Source: Rachycentron canadum
Lineage: Eukaryota > Chordata > Actinopteri > Carangiformes > Rachycentridae
Assembly: GCA_038496675.1 (NCBI GenBank)
Contig: CM076667.1
Span: 19,660,552-19,724,551 of the forward strand
Direction: 5' to 3'
DNA length: 64,000 bases
Made by a program: the position numbers and the translations under genes. This document shows positions 36,468 to 48,500 of the stretch, piece after piece (positions within the stretch are counted from its first letter, which is position 1; each line of letters starts with the position of its first letter). The notes under the pieces were generated by a model. That model did not search any database and had not been told where the DNA came from. It worked only from the letters and a program-made list of their open reading frames with translations.

Positions 36468-38045
36468 TTATTCAGTACACGAGTGGGATGCAATCCACAC
36501 AGCAAGACACCAGACCCTAAAAACACGACTTACTGGATACACACAGGTAAAATATATCTTTCCATAACAGAGACAGGGGCCACGTATCAAAATAGTCTGC
36601 GACGTACAGAGATCTGAAGGCCGGACATCCTCACACAGTCTGTTCAGATTTCAGTCCACATCAACTGTGACATTTTTATTTATAGTTAATAATAAAAAAT
36701 ATATATATACGAGGAACAGAAAGACACAGTGTGTTAGTTAATTCCTTCACAAACACCAAGGTTAGTGCTGCTGTTTCAATCTGAGGCTGTGATCTGTCCG
36801 TCTGTCTGGAGTTTACATCAGAAGTCAGAAACTAAACTACACTCACCTGAACATGAATCAAAACTCAGGATAAATAAACGATTAAACTTGATAGATATTT
36901 AAACTTTGTCTTTATTAAATTGTTATCGCCTTTAATTCCTCCACTCATCCCTCCGTCCTCCCTCCTTCCTTTGGTTGCATTGATCCTATTCTCAAATTCA
37001 TCCCTTAAAGACAGAAGTCTTTCCTCCTTTCCTCCTTCCTTTCTTCCTTTCCTCCACCATCTGCTGATATTCTGTAGTTTTCTTATTGTCAACAAATTAA
37101 AAAAAAAAAAAGAGAAACCCAACTGTTCTATCAACTAACTATCAACACTTCCTGAGCCCATTGGTTCTTTAATGACAACATAAAGTTCAAAACTATTTAA
37201 ATCCAAAAATACTGTACTTTTCAAACAGGACGAAACAGTGCGTCTGTTGGGGACTATTTTCAGCAGCGGATTAATCCGCATGTGGTGTGTGGTGGGATGA
37301 AGTCTAAAGAAGCAACTGTGTGTGTTCATGGTGATGAGGGAACTTGTCGCCCGTGTTTATAACAGTTTTTGAATAATGGAGCTCTGTGGCTCAGATGAAT
37401 CAGATTCGTCAAGTGATTTGTTACTTTATTGACAAGAAGAAAAAATAAATATCACCAGACTGATGATCAAACTGAGGCCCAATAGCTTGAAGTGTATCAT
37501 TCATTTTTTAATTGAAGAATCTCCCTCCTTCCTCCCTGTTTATCACACTGAAGGATTTTTACCTTCTTTTTCCTTTACTCCTGTTTTAGGAGAAAAAAAC
37601 GACAGATGTTTCTAATGTTTCAAACCTTCTCTCTTCATGCATCTTTCTTCTGTCCTCCCCTCCTCTAGTTGTAAAATGTGACATAACTTATCAACAGCAT
37701 GCTGGATTTATCCCTCCATCCTCCTCCACCTTCACCTCCTCTGTTACCTGAAGTCGTCATCGTCGTCATCTGATGTTTAGTGTATTCTACCAGTTATTCT
37801 GTGACATATTTGTGTGAATCTACCTTCCAGAGACTATGTTTACCAGAAAACCATTCAATGTTTTGCTGCATTGCATTTTGGTCTTTATGATGCTCGTTCT
37901 TTCTTCCTGCTCTAAAGAAGAAACAACCAACCTTGAAATACAAAGAACATCAGCGACGTCTGGTTTTTTTTAACAATAAAGGTGGATTTTTTACGTTAAC
38001 TCTGCCTGTCGTCCTTTTCCCTCTCCCACCTCCTTCCTCCCTCCT
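36468..38045 (-). other. Presumed nebl 3' UTR
   Basis: Follows the nebl stop codon on the minus strand. AATAAA-type signals on that strand lie at 37435-37440, 36911-36916 and 36468-36473. Which one is used cannot be told from the sequence. Confidence 0.4.
37222..37295. repeat. Dispersed repeat family B, copy 1
   Basis: Shares GGGGACTATTTTCAGC, a GGAT-AATCC core and CATGTGGTG with 39127-39200, in the same orientation. It lies in the presumed nebl 3' UTR. Confidence 0.6.
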
Positions 38046-40717
38046 TTAGTTGCAGCACTCCACGTAGTTTGCTGGCAGCATGCCGGACTTGCCGGTTCTC
38101 TGCACGGTGCCATACATCCAGCCCTCGTCGATGGGCTGAGCGTTAATGATGACATCGCCGTCCCTGAAGGAGACCTCGTCGTGGTCCTGAGCGGCGTAGT
38201 CGTACAGCGCCCGGTAAACACGCTGCCAACACAAAGACACACACATAGAGGTTAGACTTAGTTTCATGCAGCATTACTTGTGCCTTTTGTGACCATGTGG
38301 TCTCTCCTGACACGTCGACAGTTTCCCCCTCTTCTTCACAGGCTGCCCTACGTTCACTGTGGACGGGAGCTCACCATGGTGGCCGAGTTCGATGGGGAGG
38401 TGACGGATCTGACAGACGACATGCTGGTTTGGTGCATGTAGCCGTGATACTGCTGCTGCTGCATCTGAACGCCCTGATGGTACGCCCCAGGAAGGACGGG
38501 AGCTGGGCGAGAGATACACAAACAGAGAGAGAGACTAAGTCAGTGTGAAAAGTCTTTCTTCATCTGTTTGATACAGTAGAACCTGAGGAGCCTCCTCTGC
38601 TGTGACCAAACACATGGAATAACACTCGTGCTCTTCACTCACAAACCCACTGTGACTGTGAACAAGTCAGTTTCACTGGTGGATTAGAAGCAGGATTTCA
38701 ACTTTCACACAGGTGAGTGTCCGTCTGTGCCTTCAGCCGGTTGACTGAGTCTGGATTAGAAACAGTACCAGGGGTGTCAGCGCTGCTGCGGTCCCAGAGG
38801 TCAGAGGTCAGCGAGCTCACAGACTGAGCCTGGCTGTGGGCGAGGGACTGCTGGGACTGCTGCCTGCTCAGCCTGCAGTCAGCCCGCTCTATTGGCCAGC
38901 AACCACCACCAGGGGGCGGCACCGGGTGGAGGTAACGGCAGAAAGAAAAGGAGGAGAGGAGGGAAAAAGAGTCAACAAAGAGAAATGAATGTATCTTTAG
39001 AGGACAAGGCTCCTGTTATTCTTTTCTTATTGTAAATATAACCCACAAGACCAAAACCAACACTGTGTTAGTCCGTCTCAATACAAAGTATATAAGTATA
39101 TAAAGTAATAACAGCTGCAAGTTCAACAAACAAGAGGAGATGGTGCATTTACCGGGGACTATTTTCAGCCGTGGATGAATCCACATGTGGTGCTGTAGTG
39201 AGTATTTGGGGCAGCAGGTCAGTGTGTGTGAGTCAATACAAACTACACACAGCACTTGTGAGGATAAAAACATCTCCAGAGTCATTTATCAGAAAATACC
39301 TCACTTTTATTTCTGCCTATTTATATTTATATTACTAAATCATTTTTATTTCTGGTTTATTCTCTCTTGTCTTTCAGATTATTTTATCTCTACTATTTTG
39401 AAAAACACACGTTACATTGTTTGTATGAGAAGTTCAATACAAATAAAGTCTGATTGATTGATTGATAAAATAAACCAGGAAGCAGCAACATGACCTGATG
39501 ATTAACTTGAGCTGAACACCTCATTAATAGAAAGTCATTATAAAGGACTGTGGGTTAGAAATAAACGTGTCACTTCTGCACTTGGGTTAATTAAAACAAA
39601 GCATGAGGTTTGTTTCATGCAAACACATGTTATCTGATGCGGTGGAGCCTTAAAACATGGGGCCGAGGGGAGTCGGGTGAACTACCAGACATCCTGCGGA
39701 GGCTCTTGGACTGGATGTTGTCCTCCAGAGGGTCACAGTCAAATATGGAGCCAGGGTCTGCCCTCCACACCTTCAAGTCTTCGGTCATTAAGAAAAAACA
39801 TTCAATGTCGGCTCGTCCAGGGTTCAGACCAACAAGTAAAATAACAAAACTACAAGTCAAACGTTCCTCATGTTTGTAATGAGACAACAGGTCAGGGTTC
39901 AGTCTCACCTGAGAAGGTATCAGGCAAAGTACAGTTCAAATACACATCATCATTGTGAGGCCAAAGAAAAGAGGATTCAACAGAGAAAAATAAAGTGAAG
40001 CTGGAGTCTCAGTCTGAAAACAGGAAATACTAAACATTGTCATCAAGGTCAAAACAAACTGGAGAACCAGCTGTTACGAGATCAGCTGATGCTGATTTCA
40101 CTTTTTACCATAAAATATTGTTGTATTTTGTCAGAGGCCTCCTTGTTCTCTGATGCTTCTTTCCTGTTAAAGGCTTTTATTGTGAAATTAACTATCTGAG
40201 GAAAGAGTTGAGCAGATTAATCCTGAGAACATGAAGAACCACTCTTATAAAATCATCATCGTCAAATCAACACCCACCCAGCGACAGCTCTGTCCAATCA
40301 GGAGTCATCACACACATACACGACACTGACCTACAATGATGCCTCCTGGTCGTCTGTCCAGCTCCATCGACTGGGAGTGGATCCCTTTGCTGTAGCCCGC
40401 CTCTCCCATCATCTGATTGGCTCGTTGGTAGCGCTCCAAACTGTGGTCGTCCAGCCCTGGCGTGCAGCCTCGGCCGCGCGCCCGCTCAAAGTCCTCGTGG
40501 TACTTGGCCTGTTGGAAGAACGAAGACACATCAGTGTCAACATCACTGTTCTGACAAGTACGGAGAGTTAATACACGCCATTGTGTCACAAATCACACAC
40601 ACAGAAACAGACACACACACAGGTCAGGGTGCGTTTGGTCAGTGAGCAAATAAAACACACACAGAGTGTTTTTAAAATATTTTATTATTAAAATACAAAC
40701 ACACCTGTAAAGGCCAG

Positions 40718-40754
<37 letters not shown>

Positions 40755-43168
40755 AGCTGGTGGGTGTTAGTCTCGGTGCGACAGCCCCAGCTGCGTGTCA
40801 CATCACTCATGTTAGCTCCTCCCGCAGCCCAACCGGGCCGCTACCATGGAAACTGCGTCTTGCGTCTTCCTGACACGCCTGTACTCAGGTGTGTCCAGCT
40901 CGGTGCAGCTCCGCCCCCTCATCTCCTGCAGCCCACGCTGATACTTCACCTGTTCACAGACACACACGACATCATGTATGACATCACCCAGAGCAATAAG
41001 CAGCTCTGTGTGTGTGTCTGTTTGTGTGTGTGTGTGCGTCTTGCCGAGCTGACGTTCTCCTGGTTCTGCCGGACTCTGTCGAGCTCGGGGGTCAGTCCAA
41101 CACTGGTGGCCTTCACCGCGCTCTGCTTGTACTTGACCTGGTGGGACGACAGCAGGAGAGAAGGTCAGTGTGTCTGAGTCACATGTCGTCCCTCGACCAG
41201 TTACTTTATCTTTAATATTTTGTTTCTTTCATTCTTCAAACTTCACCTGTTTCCAGCAACAGAGAAGAGTCAGTGACTCTGACTCTGACACTTTAATGAG
41301 AACTGAAGAAATTAGTGTTAGTGGACGTCCTGGATGCTGCCAGAGCTGTTGGATGATGGGAAAAAATGTGCTGCCAATTCAAAACACACACAGAAAAAAA
41401 GCTGCCATGAACTCATTAGAGATGGAGTGGTAAAAAAAAAGCTGCTAACAGGTCACCATGACACCAGAGCTGGTGTTGTGTGTGTGTGTGTGTGTGTGTG
41501 TGTGAGTCCTCACCGAGCTGATGTTCTCCTGGTTGCGTCGGACCCGCTCCATCTCAGGCGTGTCCATGATGGCGGTGCCATGACCCACCTCCTCTCTGTA
41601 GTGGACCTGCACAGAGTGGAGGTCAATGCCCGCTGGTTACAGCTTTAAAGGAGCAGTGCGCCCACTTTTCACCGCCTCAAATCACAAATAATGGAGGCTG
41701 ATGTTCTGCACCAGGGGCTTAGTGACAACACAATCACTTACATACAAACAACAACTAACGAGCCGGTTTAGGGTCATACATGTTTTATCAAAGAACAACC
41801 CGTTTAAGCCTTTGCTCTATGGCATCAACACGTGAACACACATCACTGATCTTCTTGGAGTTCTCTCTGGCGAGGACGATCTCTGGTGTCTCGGTGACTG
41901 AGGACATCAGACCCCTCATGAGCTTGGAATCCCAGCAGTACCGCAGCTAGGGGGCAACAGAGAGCTGCTGTCAGACACAGTGGTAACGGGGCCACTTTAC
42001 ACCTGGTCTATGTTCAGCAGGTAATAAAGGGACTGATCTGGAGTAACAGAAGAGGTGGGGCCCTCACTGAGCTGATGTGTCTCTGGTTGGCTTTGACTCT
42101 CTCCATCTCTGGGGTTTCAGACACCAGACTGTAGCTTCCCTTCAGCCGCTCGGCCTCGTCCTTGTACTTCTTCTACAAAGAGAGCGGAGGGTCACATGGG
42201 CCCGGTTCACTTCTCCAACACTTGTGTTGTTGTTTTCACACACAGACCTGACTGTAGACGTCTTTGAGGTAGGAAGCGTGAAGCAGCTCCGGGGTGTCTG
42301 TGACCGTCCCGTATGAGTTTTCTCTCATCTGCTCCGTCTGCTTGTACAACCTCTGTGATACAAACACAAACACACAAGTGTGCTGTCAACTTGTTTGTTA
42401 TTGCAACCATAGACTGTCGATAAAAGACATGGTCTATTTTCCTCTAAATGGACCTTCATTTAAAAAATGAACATCATGTTGTATTGAAGACTTGAAACTA
42501 GAGACTGAGACCATAAACTCATTAGGAAAACGTTTCCTGAGCTAATAAATCAAGGAGAAGTAGGGACATTTTCCCATAGACTTCAATACAATCTGACTTC
42601 TTTACCAACCAGTGGAGTCGCCCCCTGATGGTCATTAGAGAGGATGAAGGTTTAAGGCTCTTCAGCAGCGTTACCTGGCTCTGGATCTCAGAGGCCCTCT
42701 TGGCTCTCTGTATTTCCAGGACATCGGCGCTCAGCTCCATGCCTTTACCCACAACCTCCCTCTCCATGTCCCTGCGGTACTCCTTCTGCAGAGGACACAC
42801 CACCACAGTCAGAGCCGGGCCAGGTGTGGGTTTTACAGGTGTGGATCTGGTTCAGAGTTTTACCTGGTTTAGGATCCGATTGGCATTTTTCACCCTCAGC
42901 AGCTCTGGTGTTTCCTCCAGGCCCACGCCAGATAAGCCACGCCCCTTCACTTCCTGTTCCAAGTCTTTCCTGTACTCCTTCTACAGGGAGGGGGGAAGAT
43001 GTTTTAACACGGAGAGACACTCAGTTACCTAAATGAGTGAATGTGTGTGTGTGTTACCTCACTCAGCAGACTGCTGGCATGCCGTGCTGTCAGGTATCCA
43101 GGTGTCTGGTCTACATCCACCAAGGCTTTACCCTTCATCTGCTCCTCATAGTCCCTACGATACTCCCT
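38046..43168 (-). CDS. nebl: Nebulette, 3' part (nebulin repeats, linker, SH3)
   Basis: Actin-binding Z-disc protein. Fourteen exons join in one frame on the minus strand (546 codons plus stop): 43168-43058, 42980-42864, 42785-42675, 42352-42248, 42172-42068, 41946-41842, 41606-41514, 41137-41045, 40949-40845, 40508-40331, 39778-39686, 38888-38769, 38502-38375 and 38222-38046. The first nine encode nebulin modules of 31-39 residues, such as KKYKDEAERLKGSYSLVSET. The tenth carries KYHEDFERARGRG and ELDRRPGGIIV. DLKVWRADPGSIF, DPLEDNIQS, APVLPGAYHQ and GYMHQTSMSS match the nebulette linker. A 58-residue SH3 domain follows (ALYDYAAQD, GWMYGTVQRT, GMLPANYVE). LASP1 and nebulin are less likely because of the linker. 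The 5' exons would lie beyond the gap but are not seen on the next contig. One intron has a GC donor. Confidence 0.93.
39127..39200. repeat. Dispersed repeat family B, copy 2
   Basis: Second copy of the element at 37222-37295, here in the nebl intron between the DLKVW exon and the first linker exon. Confidence 0.6.
40719..40752. repeat. (AC)n microsatellite in nebl intron
   Basis: About 17 AC units between two nebulin-module exons. Confidence 0.95.
41477..41504. repeat. (TG)n microsatellite in nebl intron
   Basis: About 14 TG units, ending ten bases from the 3' end of the nebl exon at 41514-41606, that is just inside the intron after its donor on the minus strand. Confidence 0.95.
42431..42650 (+). 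repeat. Dispersed repeat family A, right part, in nebl intron
   Basis: Matches 62033-62252 with only about three visible differences in 220 bases. It makes up most of the 322-nt intron between the nebl exons at 42675-42785 and 42248-42352, and ends 24 bases from the donor of the former. Confidence 0.9.
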
Positions 43169-43174
43169 CTGAGC

Positions 43175-43256
43175 GAGGGGGGAGAGGGGGGGAGAGGGAG
43201 AGAGAGAGGGAGAGAGAGAGAGAGGAGAGAGAGAGAGGGAGAGAGAGAGAGGAGAG
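43175..43256. repeat. (GA)n-rich simple repeat at contig edge
   Basis: Imperfect GAGAGAGGGA repeat running into the third gap, a few bases from the acceptor of the outermost visible nebl exon. Confidence 0.95.
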
Positions 43257-43756
43257 NNNNNNNNNNNNNNNNNNNNNNNNNNNNNNNNNNNNNNNNNNNN
43301 NNNNNNNNNNNNNNNNNNNNNNNNNNNNNNNNNNNNNNNNNNNNNNNNNNNNNNNNNNNNNNNNNNNNNNNNNNNNNNNNNNNNNNNNNNNNNNNNNNNN
43401 NNNNNNNNNNNNNNNNNNNNNNNNNNNNNNNNNNNNNNNNNNNNNNNNNNNNNNNNNNNNNNNNNNNNNNNNNNNNNNNNNNNNNNNNNNNNNNNNNNNN
43501 NNNNNNNNNNNNNNNNNNNNNNNNNNNNNNNNNNNNNNNNNNNNNNNNNNNNNNNNNNNNNNNNNNNNNNNNNNNNNNNNNNNNNNNNNNNNNNNNNNNN
43601 NNNNNNNNNNNNNNNNNNNNNNNNNNNNNNNNNNNNNNNNNNNNNNNNNNNNNNNNNNNNNNNNNNNNNNNNNNNNNNNNNNNNNNNNNNNNNNNNNNNN
43701 NNNNNNNNNNNNNNNNNNNNNNNNNNNNNNNNNNNNNNNNNNNNNNNNNNNNNNNN
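43257..43756. other. Assembly gap of exactly 500 N
   Basis: Exactly 500 N. It interrupts nebl, and no nebulin-module exon was found on its right side. Confidence 0.98.
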
Positions 43757-45400
43757 CTGAGGTCAGTCGAGGGTTGGACTCAGTCCCTGTTCTTTCAGTA
43801 ATATTGTACTAAACCCAGTATCAGAGCAAAGAGCCAGTGTTTCCTGTGAACCTCCAACCTCCTCAGTGAAGCTGTGAGAGGAGAACGGTGACAGGCTTCA
43901 GGATTGGACACAAAGACACAGAGAGAGAAGAGTCAGCCAATCAGATCAGTCAGAAGTTTGTGTTCAGGAAATAAACCTGATTACAGCCTCTCAGATGGAC
44001 AGAGACAGTGGTTCTCAATTCAGCAAAAAGTCACATCTGATCTGAGACTGCTTGTTCTCTCATATCAACACTAAACAACTGAACAGGTTCATCTGTCACA
44101 GCTCTGAGATCAGTCTGACTAAAGCCTGCACATCACTGATCTTGTTTCAAAGAAGCATCATGACACTATAACCGTGTGGCCTTTGTCCAGACCAGAACCT
44201 CTGCTGAAGTCCAGGAATCACATCTGTATCTGTGTTTATCTGTCAGATCCTCTGTGACAGGCTGCTTGTTTTTTTGTCAGGTGATATTTCAGAATCAGAT
44301 CAGATGTTCAGGCGACACTACACAGCTGCTGCATTCATTACCTGTTGGTCTTCTTCTTCTCTCCACAGATGGAAGCCATGATCATTCTAAAGCTGAGAGT
44401 GCAGACTGTGTGTTTGTCAAGGTTCAAACAGCTTCATCCAGCAGTGACTGACAGAGGAAACACAGGAAGTGGAGATGACTGTGCTGCAGCCTGAACTGAT
44501 CTGATATTAGGATAGGACACTAATGCTCATTTTCCTCTGGATCATTGGTATTGTATACTCAAAATAACATCTCACTACATCTGTTACAACATGTCTGTTT
44601 TTAGGTGCCCCCAGCTTGCCTCAGCTAAGGAAAAGAGTGTGTGCACCTGTAAAAACAAGAAAACCTTTGGGGAAAAACAGGAAACAGGATGGAGAAAAAG
44701 TAAATGTGAAATGGGCTAAACATTGGCAGGAAACATGCATCTAGTCAGACTCACACACTCTGAAATCCTTTGTTTGCAGGCTGGAGATAGGAATGTGTTC
44801 TTTAATCACATTTTACGGTGTTAATATTAAAAAAAAAGAATAAAAATCACTTGTTTGTAAGTTTCAAAATCACAACTTTGTTTCATTCATTTCATTGACA
44901 AAATAATTAAAAAAGGGGGAAAAACTGTCATAAGTCATTATTTTAAAGAAATACATTTAACAGTGTGTTTATAAACATATGCAAATGTAGCCAACTATTA
45001 AGCAACAATCCCAGTTAATATTAATAGCTGATGATGTCAAAGTTTCCAGCCCTTTATTTTGAAGTTTGTTGCAGGAAGTCCCATTTGGTTTCCGTTTGTA
45101 GCGGAACTTTTCTTTTCTTACGTGTTACTGAAAAGATAAGAATTAAATGTTTCGCAGTGAGGAAAGGTTGTCCTTAGAGTAGAAATCACGGGATAACACG
45201 TTTTAAGTTGTTTTTGTTTTTTTAAGCTCAATCTTTAGTTCCGGTGTCCGGTCGAAATCTGTTTCCCCTTCGATTTTTGTTTCTTCTGGTCTAAACAGGT
45301 TAAGACCCGAATGTATCCTGCATGTGTGTAGTTTATCCGTCTGTTTAGACTCATAACTAGTCTTTAATGATGTTTACCTCAACCTAATCACAAACACTAC
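43757..45400. other. Intergenic stretch before ssr1
   Basis: No gene supported apart from the exon-like segment at 44369-44451. The right part becomes CpG-richer toward the ssr1 promoter. Confidence 0.5.
44369..44451 (+). pseudogene. Possible terminal exon of an immune-receptor-like tail
   Basis: After the acceptor ttctctccacag one frame reads GSHDHSKAESADCVFVKVQT then ASSSSD and stop. DCVFVKV aligns with DTVYAQV in the tail of the Siglec-like gene of contig 3, with Phe in place of the signalling Tyr. No other exon was found, so it is at best a remnant or one end of a gene cut by the gap. Confidence 0.25.
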
Positions 45401-45419
45401 ACTTATCCACCTCCACTGC

Positions 45420-45575
45420 GCCGACGTGTCGCCGAATAAATCGCGGGGGGCAAATTTCACCGCCGCACCGGCTGGGCAGCCTCTTTGCGCATGCGCGGTC
45501 TGAACGGAAGCTGCACGGCGGCGCACAGCCTGTCTGACGGACGCTGAATGAAAACGCACTGATTTCGGCTTCAAG
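45420..45575 (+). promoter_or_regulatory. ssr1 CpG promoter with NRF1 site
   Basis: CpG-dense region directly before the start codon. It contains a perfect NRF1 palindrome TGCGCATGCGCG at 45486-45497 and CCGACGTGTCGC near 45422-45432, an ACGT-core motif of the XBP1/ATF6 type. A link to the unfolded protein response is known for translocon genes but is inferred here. Confidence 0.65.
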
Positions 45576-48500
45576 ATGATGAAATTTCTACCCAAACTGC
45601 TGCTTCTGGCGCTGTTAGCCTTCCCGGCAACTCTCCTCGTCAAAGGTAAGACCGTGACACTGCTGCTCACGGCGGCGAGCCAAAATAAAATGTTTTTTAA
45701 TTAGCTAGTTGGCGTTAACATGCTAGTACTAGCAGCTAACTAGCCGCTATGGGGGGAAAAGGCCGTTCCGCTTTTGACATGTGCTAGCTGAAAGTAACGA
45801 TATAAAATTGAGACGACTCTTCAAAATCCGTGGCATTTGTTGAACTGTCTTCATTAAGCCTTTAATTCCTGTGACTGCCTCACTTTTGTGGGTTAGTGTT
45901 AGCTGCCTATGTGCAGTTTGTCCGCCTGCTTAGACTGACGTGTCCTTACTGTGCCTGTTAGCTGTTAGCCGGGAAGCTAAGTGGCTTTGCCAGCGTTTTA
46001 ACTGTCACTCAGTGGCTCCATTGATACAAAACATGCGAAACTCCTTTTTTTTTTTTTACCGTAGCCTGAACTTTCTAATCGCCACATATAATATCAACTG
46101 TAATCAATACATGCGCGTAAAAGCTGCAGTGAATCAGATAACGTCCCTCTCACTAGGCTAGCAGGTACAGAAGTCCTAGTTATTTTAGGTTTAGCTTCAT
46201 CTTAGCCAATTATTCCAACAGCCAAACATCTTTAACTGGAATTAAAAGCTGTGTAGTATTCTTAGCTCATTTGTTTAGGTGTTGCTCTTGAATGGTCTGA
46301 AAAAGCACCGATGTGCATCGTTTACTCAATAACAATACGAGGTATTAAATCGTCCTCTTTTCCATCATACTCAGGCAAATTTAAAGTTGGACAACCACGA
46401 TCCTAGATTGTAGCTCACATGAGTCCTGAGCTATAGATTGTCTTGTGTTTTTTTGGATCCTGAGTATTACTTCACACCAACACCTCTGAGAAGATTCAAT
46501 GAAATCAATGTTTAAAACGATGCACAAAGCTTTCACTAGTCATAGTTTAGTGTAAATTTTGGATAAATTTGTTTAAATTGTTTTATGGAGGATTGATATG
46601 TTGTTTTGGTAAAGGAAATTTAATAAACTAAAATTATTAAAAGATCAAATAAGCAGTCACTTCTGTCAATTTTTGCAGGGTAGAAAACTCGAAGCTACAT
46701 GACGTGAAAGTCATTCATTTCATTTTTAATTCTTTTAGCAATGCAAATATTCCCATATTATTAGGTACATCTGGCTAAAGCTACTAGTCTGAAACTCTGT
46801 CTCTATGATTAGAGAGATACTAATTCATCTCTAAGCTTGTAGCTCATGCTGCTTATTATGTTTTCTAATATTTGGTTTTCCCTCATCAGTATAAATTGAC
46901 AAAATGATAAACACATTACAACCTCTGAAGGTTGTAAGCTTTATAGCTGTTTAAGTAGATCTCATTCCCTTTTCAACTACATTTACCCAATAAACTGGCA
47001 TCTGAGACAACGTTAAACAGAATTTGTCAAATTGTGTTTAAAAAAAACTTTGACGTCACAGGAGTGTGGATAAATAAATCTGGTTTGAAGGCAGAACCTC
47101 ATCACACATAAAACCATGAAGGAGTGAGTCTGAAACATGTTTTCATTCAGATGCTTTATTCAGTTCATTTTACTCTTAACAGTTGAACTCAAATTCTCCT
47201 TTGACTCCAAAGTCTCACCCCCAACGTCTGCAGCCTTGTCAGTTTTGTGACCTTTTCGCTGCCTTGCTCAGTGGCTTCTGTTTCGTGATTGAAGGAAAGA
47301 ACACTCTTTTTTTTTTTTTTTTTTTGTCTGATAAATGTGATTAAAAATAGGAAATAAAGTGTTTGTTTTCTGTCCCATCAGGGCCAGTGGTGAGTGCCCA
47401 GGATCTGACAGAGGATGAGGAGGCTGAGGCTGTAGATGAAGATGTTGTGGATGACGTGACAGCTGAGGATGAAGACGACGAGGCGGAAGTGGAAGACGAC
47501 GATAACGCAGAGTTGGTGAGTGACTGAATAAGTAGATCTGTCTTAACACACAGATTATTCTCTAGTCATTTAACCCTTTTGGTCTTTAAAATGCCAGAAA
47601 ACTCTTAAACATGTTTATCACAATTTTTCTAAAGCCCTAGTTGTGTTTTAAATGTCTTGTTTTGTCTGAGAAGAACCAGGTTAAATTGTGCTTCAAAATG
47701 ACTTTAACAATTAATCCACATCTATCAAAATTTTCTGTTAATCATTTAATCAACTTGTGTGTCAGACGACAACCATACTTGCAGTTATTTTATCGAGCAA
47801 CATACAGAATAATTGCTGGTTTAATTTTAAACACAATCTTTATATTTGTGTTTTGTATCGTTAAGAGTGACGAATCTCTGGGTTTTGGTTCGTTGCTCAC
47901 CTGCAGTCGTAACTTTTAAAGCTGCAGTAAATGATGGGGAGCCTTGAAGTTTGTATCAGTAACCAGGGAAACTAAACCTGCATGTGTCTCTTCTAGACGG
48001 AGGAAAAAGAAGACGAAGAGGAAGAAGCGCTGGTTGGAGAGGTGAAGGCTTCCCCCAACGCTGACACCACCATCCTGTTTGTTAAAGGAGAAGGTAACTG
48101 ACTCTTTCTGCTCTGAGGCAGTGCTGTTGTCAGAACTTCGTCTGATCCAGATCCCTGTTTGTCTCCAGACTTCCCAGCCAACAACATCGTCAAGTTCCTG
48201 CTCGGCTTCACCAACAAGGGGTCAGAGAACTTCATTGTGGAGTCTCTGGATGCTTCATTCCGTTACCCACAGGTACAAAAAACATGAACAACCCCAGACC
48301 TCTCTGGGACCACCACAGATAAAAAGTCTAACCTGGTTCTGTTGGTCTTGGTCAGGATTATCAGTTCTACATCCAGAACTTCACAGCTCTCCAGCTGGGC
48401 ACCGTGGTTCCTCCCAGCAGACAGGCCACCTTCGAGTACTCCTTCATCCCCGCTGAGCCGATGGGAGGGCGGCCGTTCGGACTCGTCATCAACCTCAACT

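Larger units (their letters stand above)
32942..38045. other. Intergenic stretch between the Siglec-like gene and nebl
   Basis: Holds the receptor 3' UTR (to about 33030), a duplicated block (33231-33440 and 34849-35035), a possible minus-strand promoter near 34.24-34.37 kb, an A-run at 36117-36127 and, at its right end, the presumed nebl 3' UTR. No further coding exon is supported. 36000-36460 is AT-rich and featureless. Confidence 0.55.

Noticed and set aside
38046..38222. SH3 exon as LASP1 or nebulin
   Set aside because: The linker exons (DLKVW, DPLEDNIQS, GYMHQTS) and the module layout fit nebulette better.
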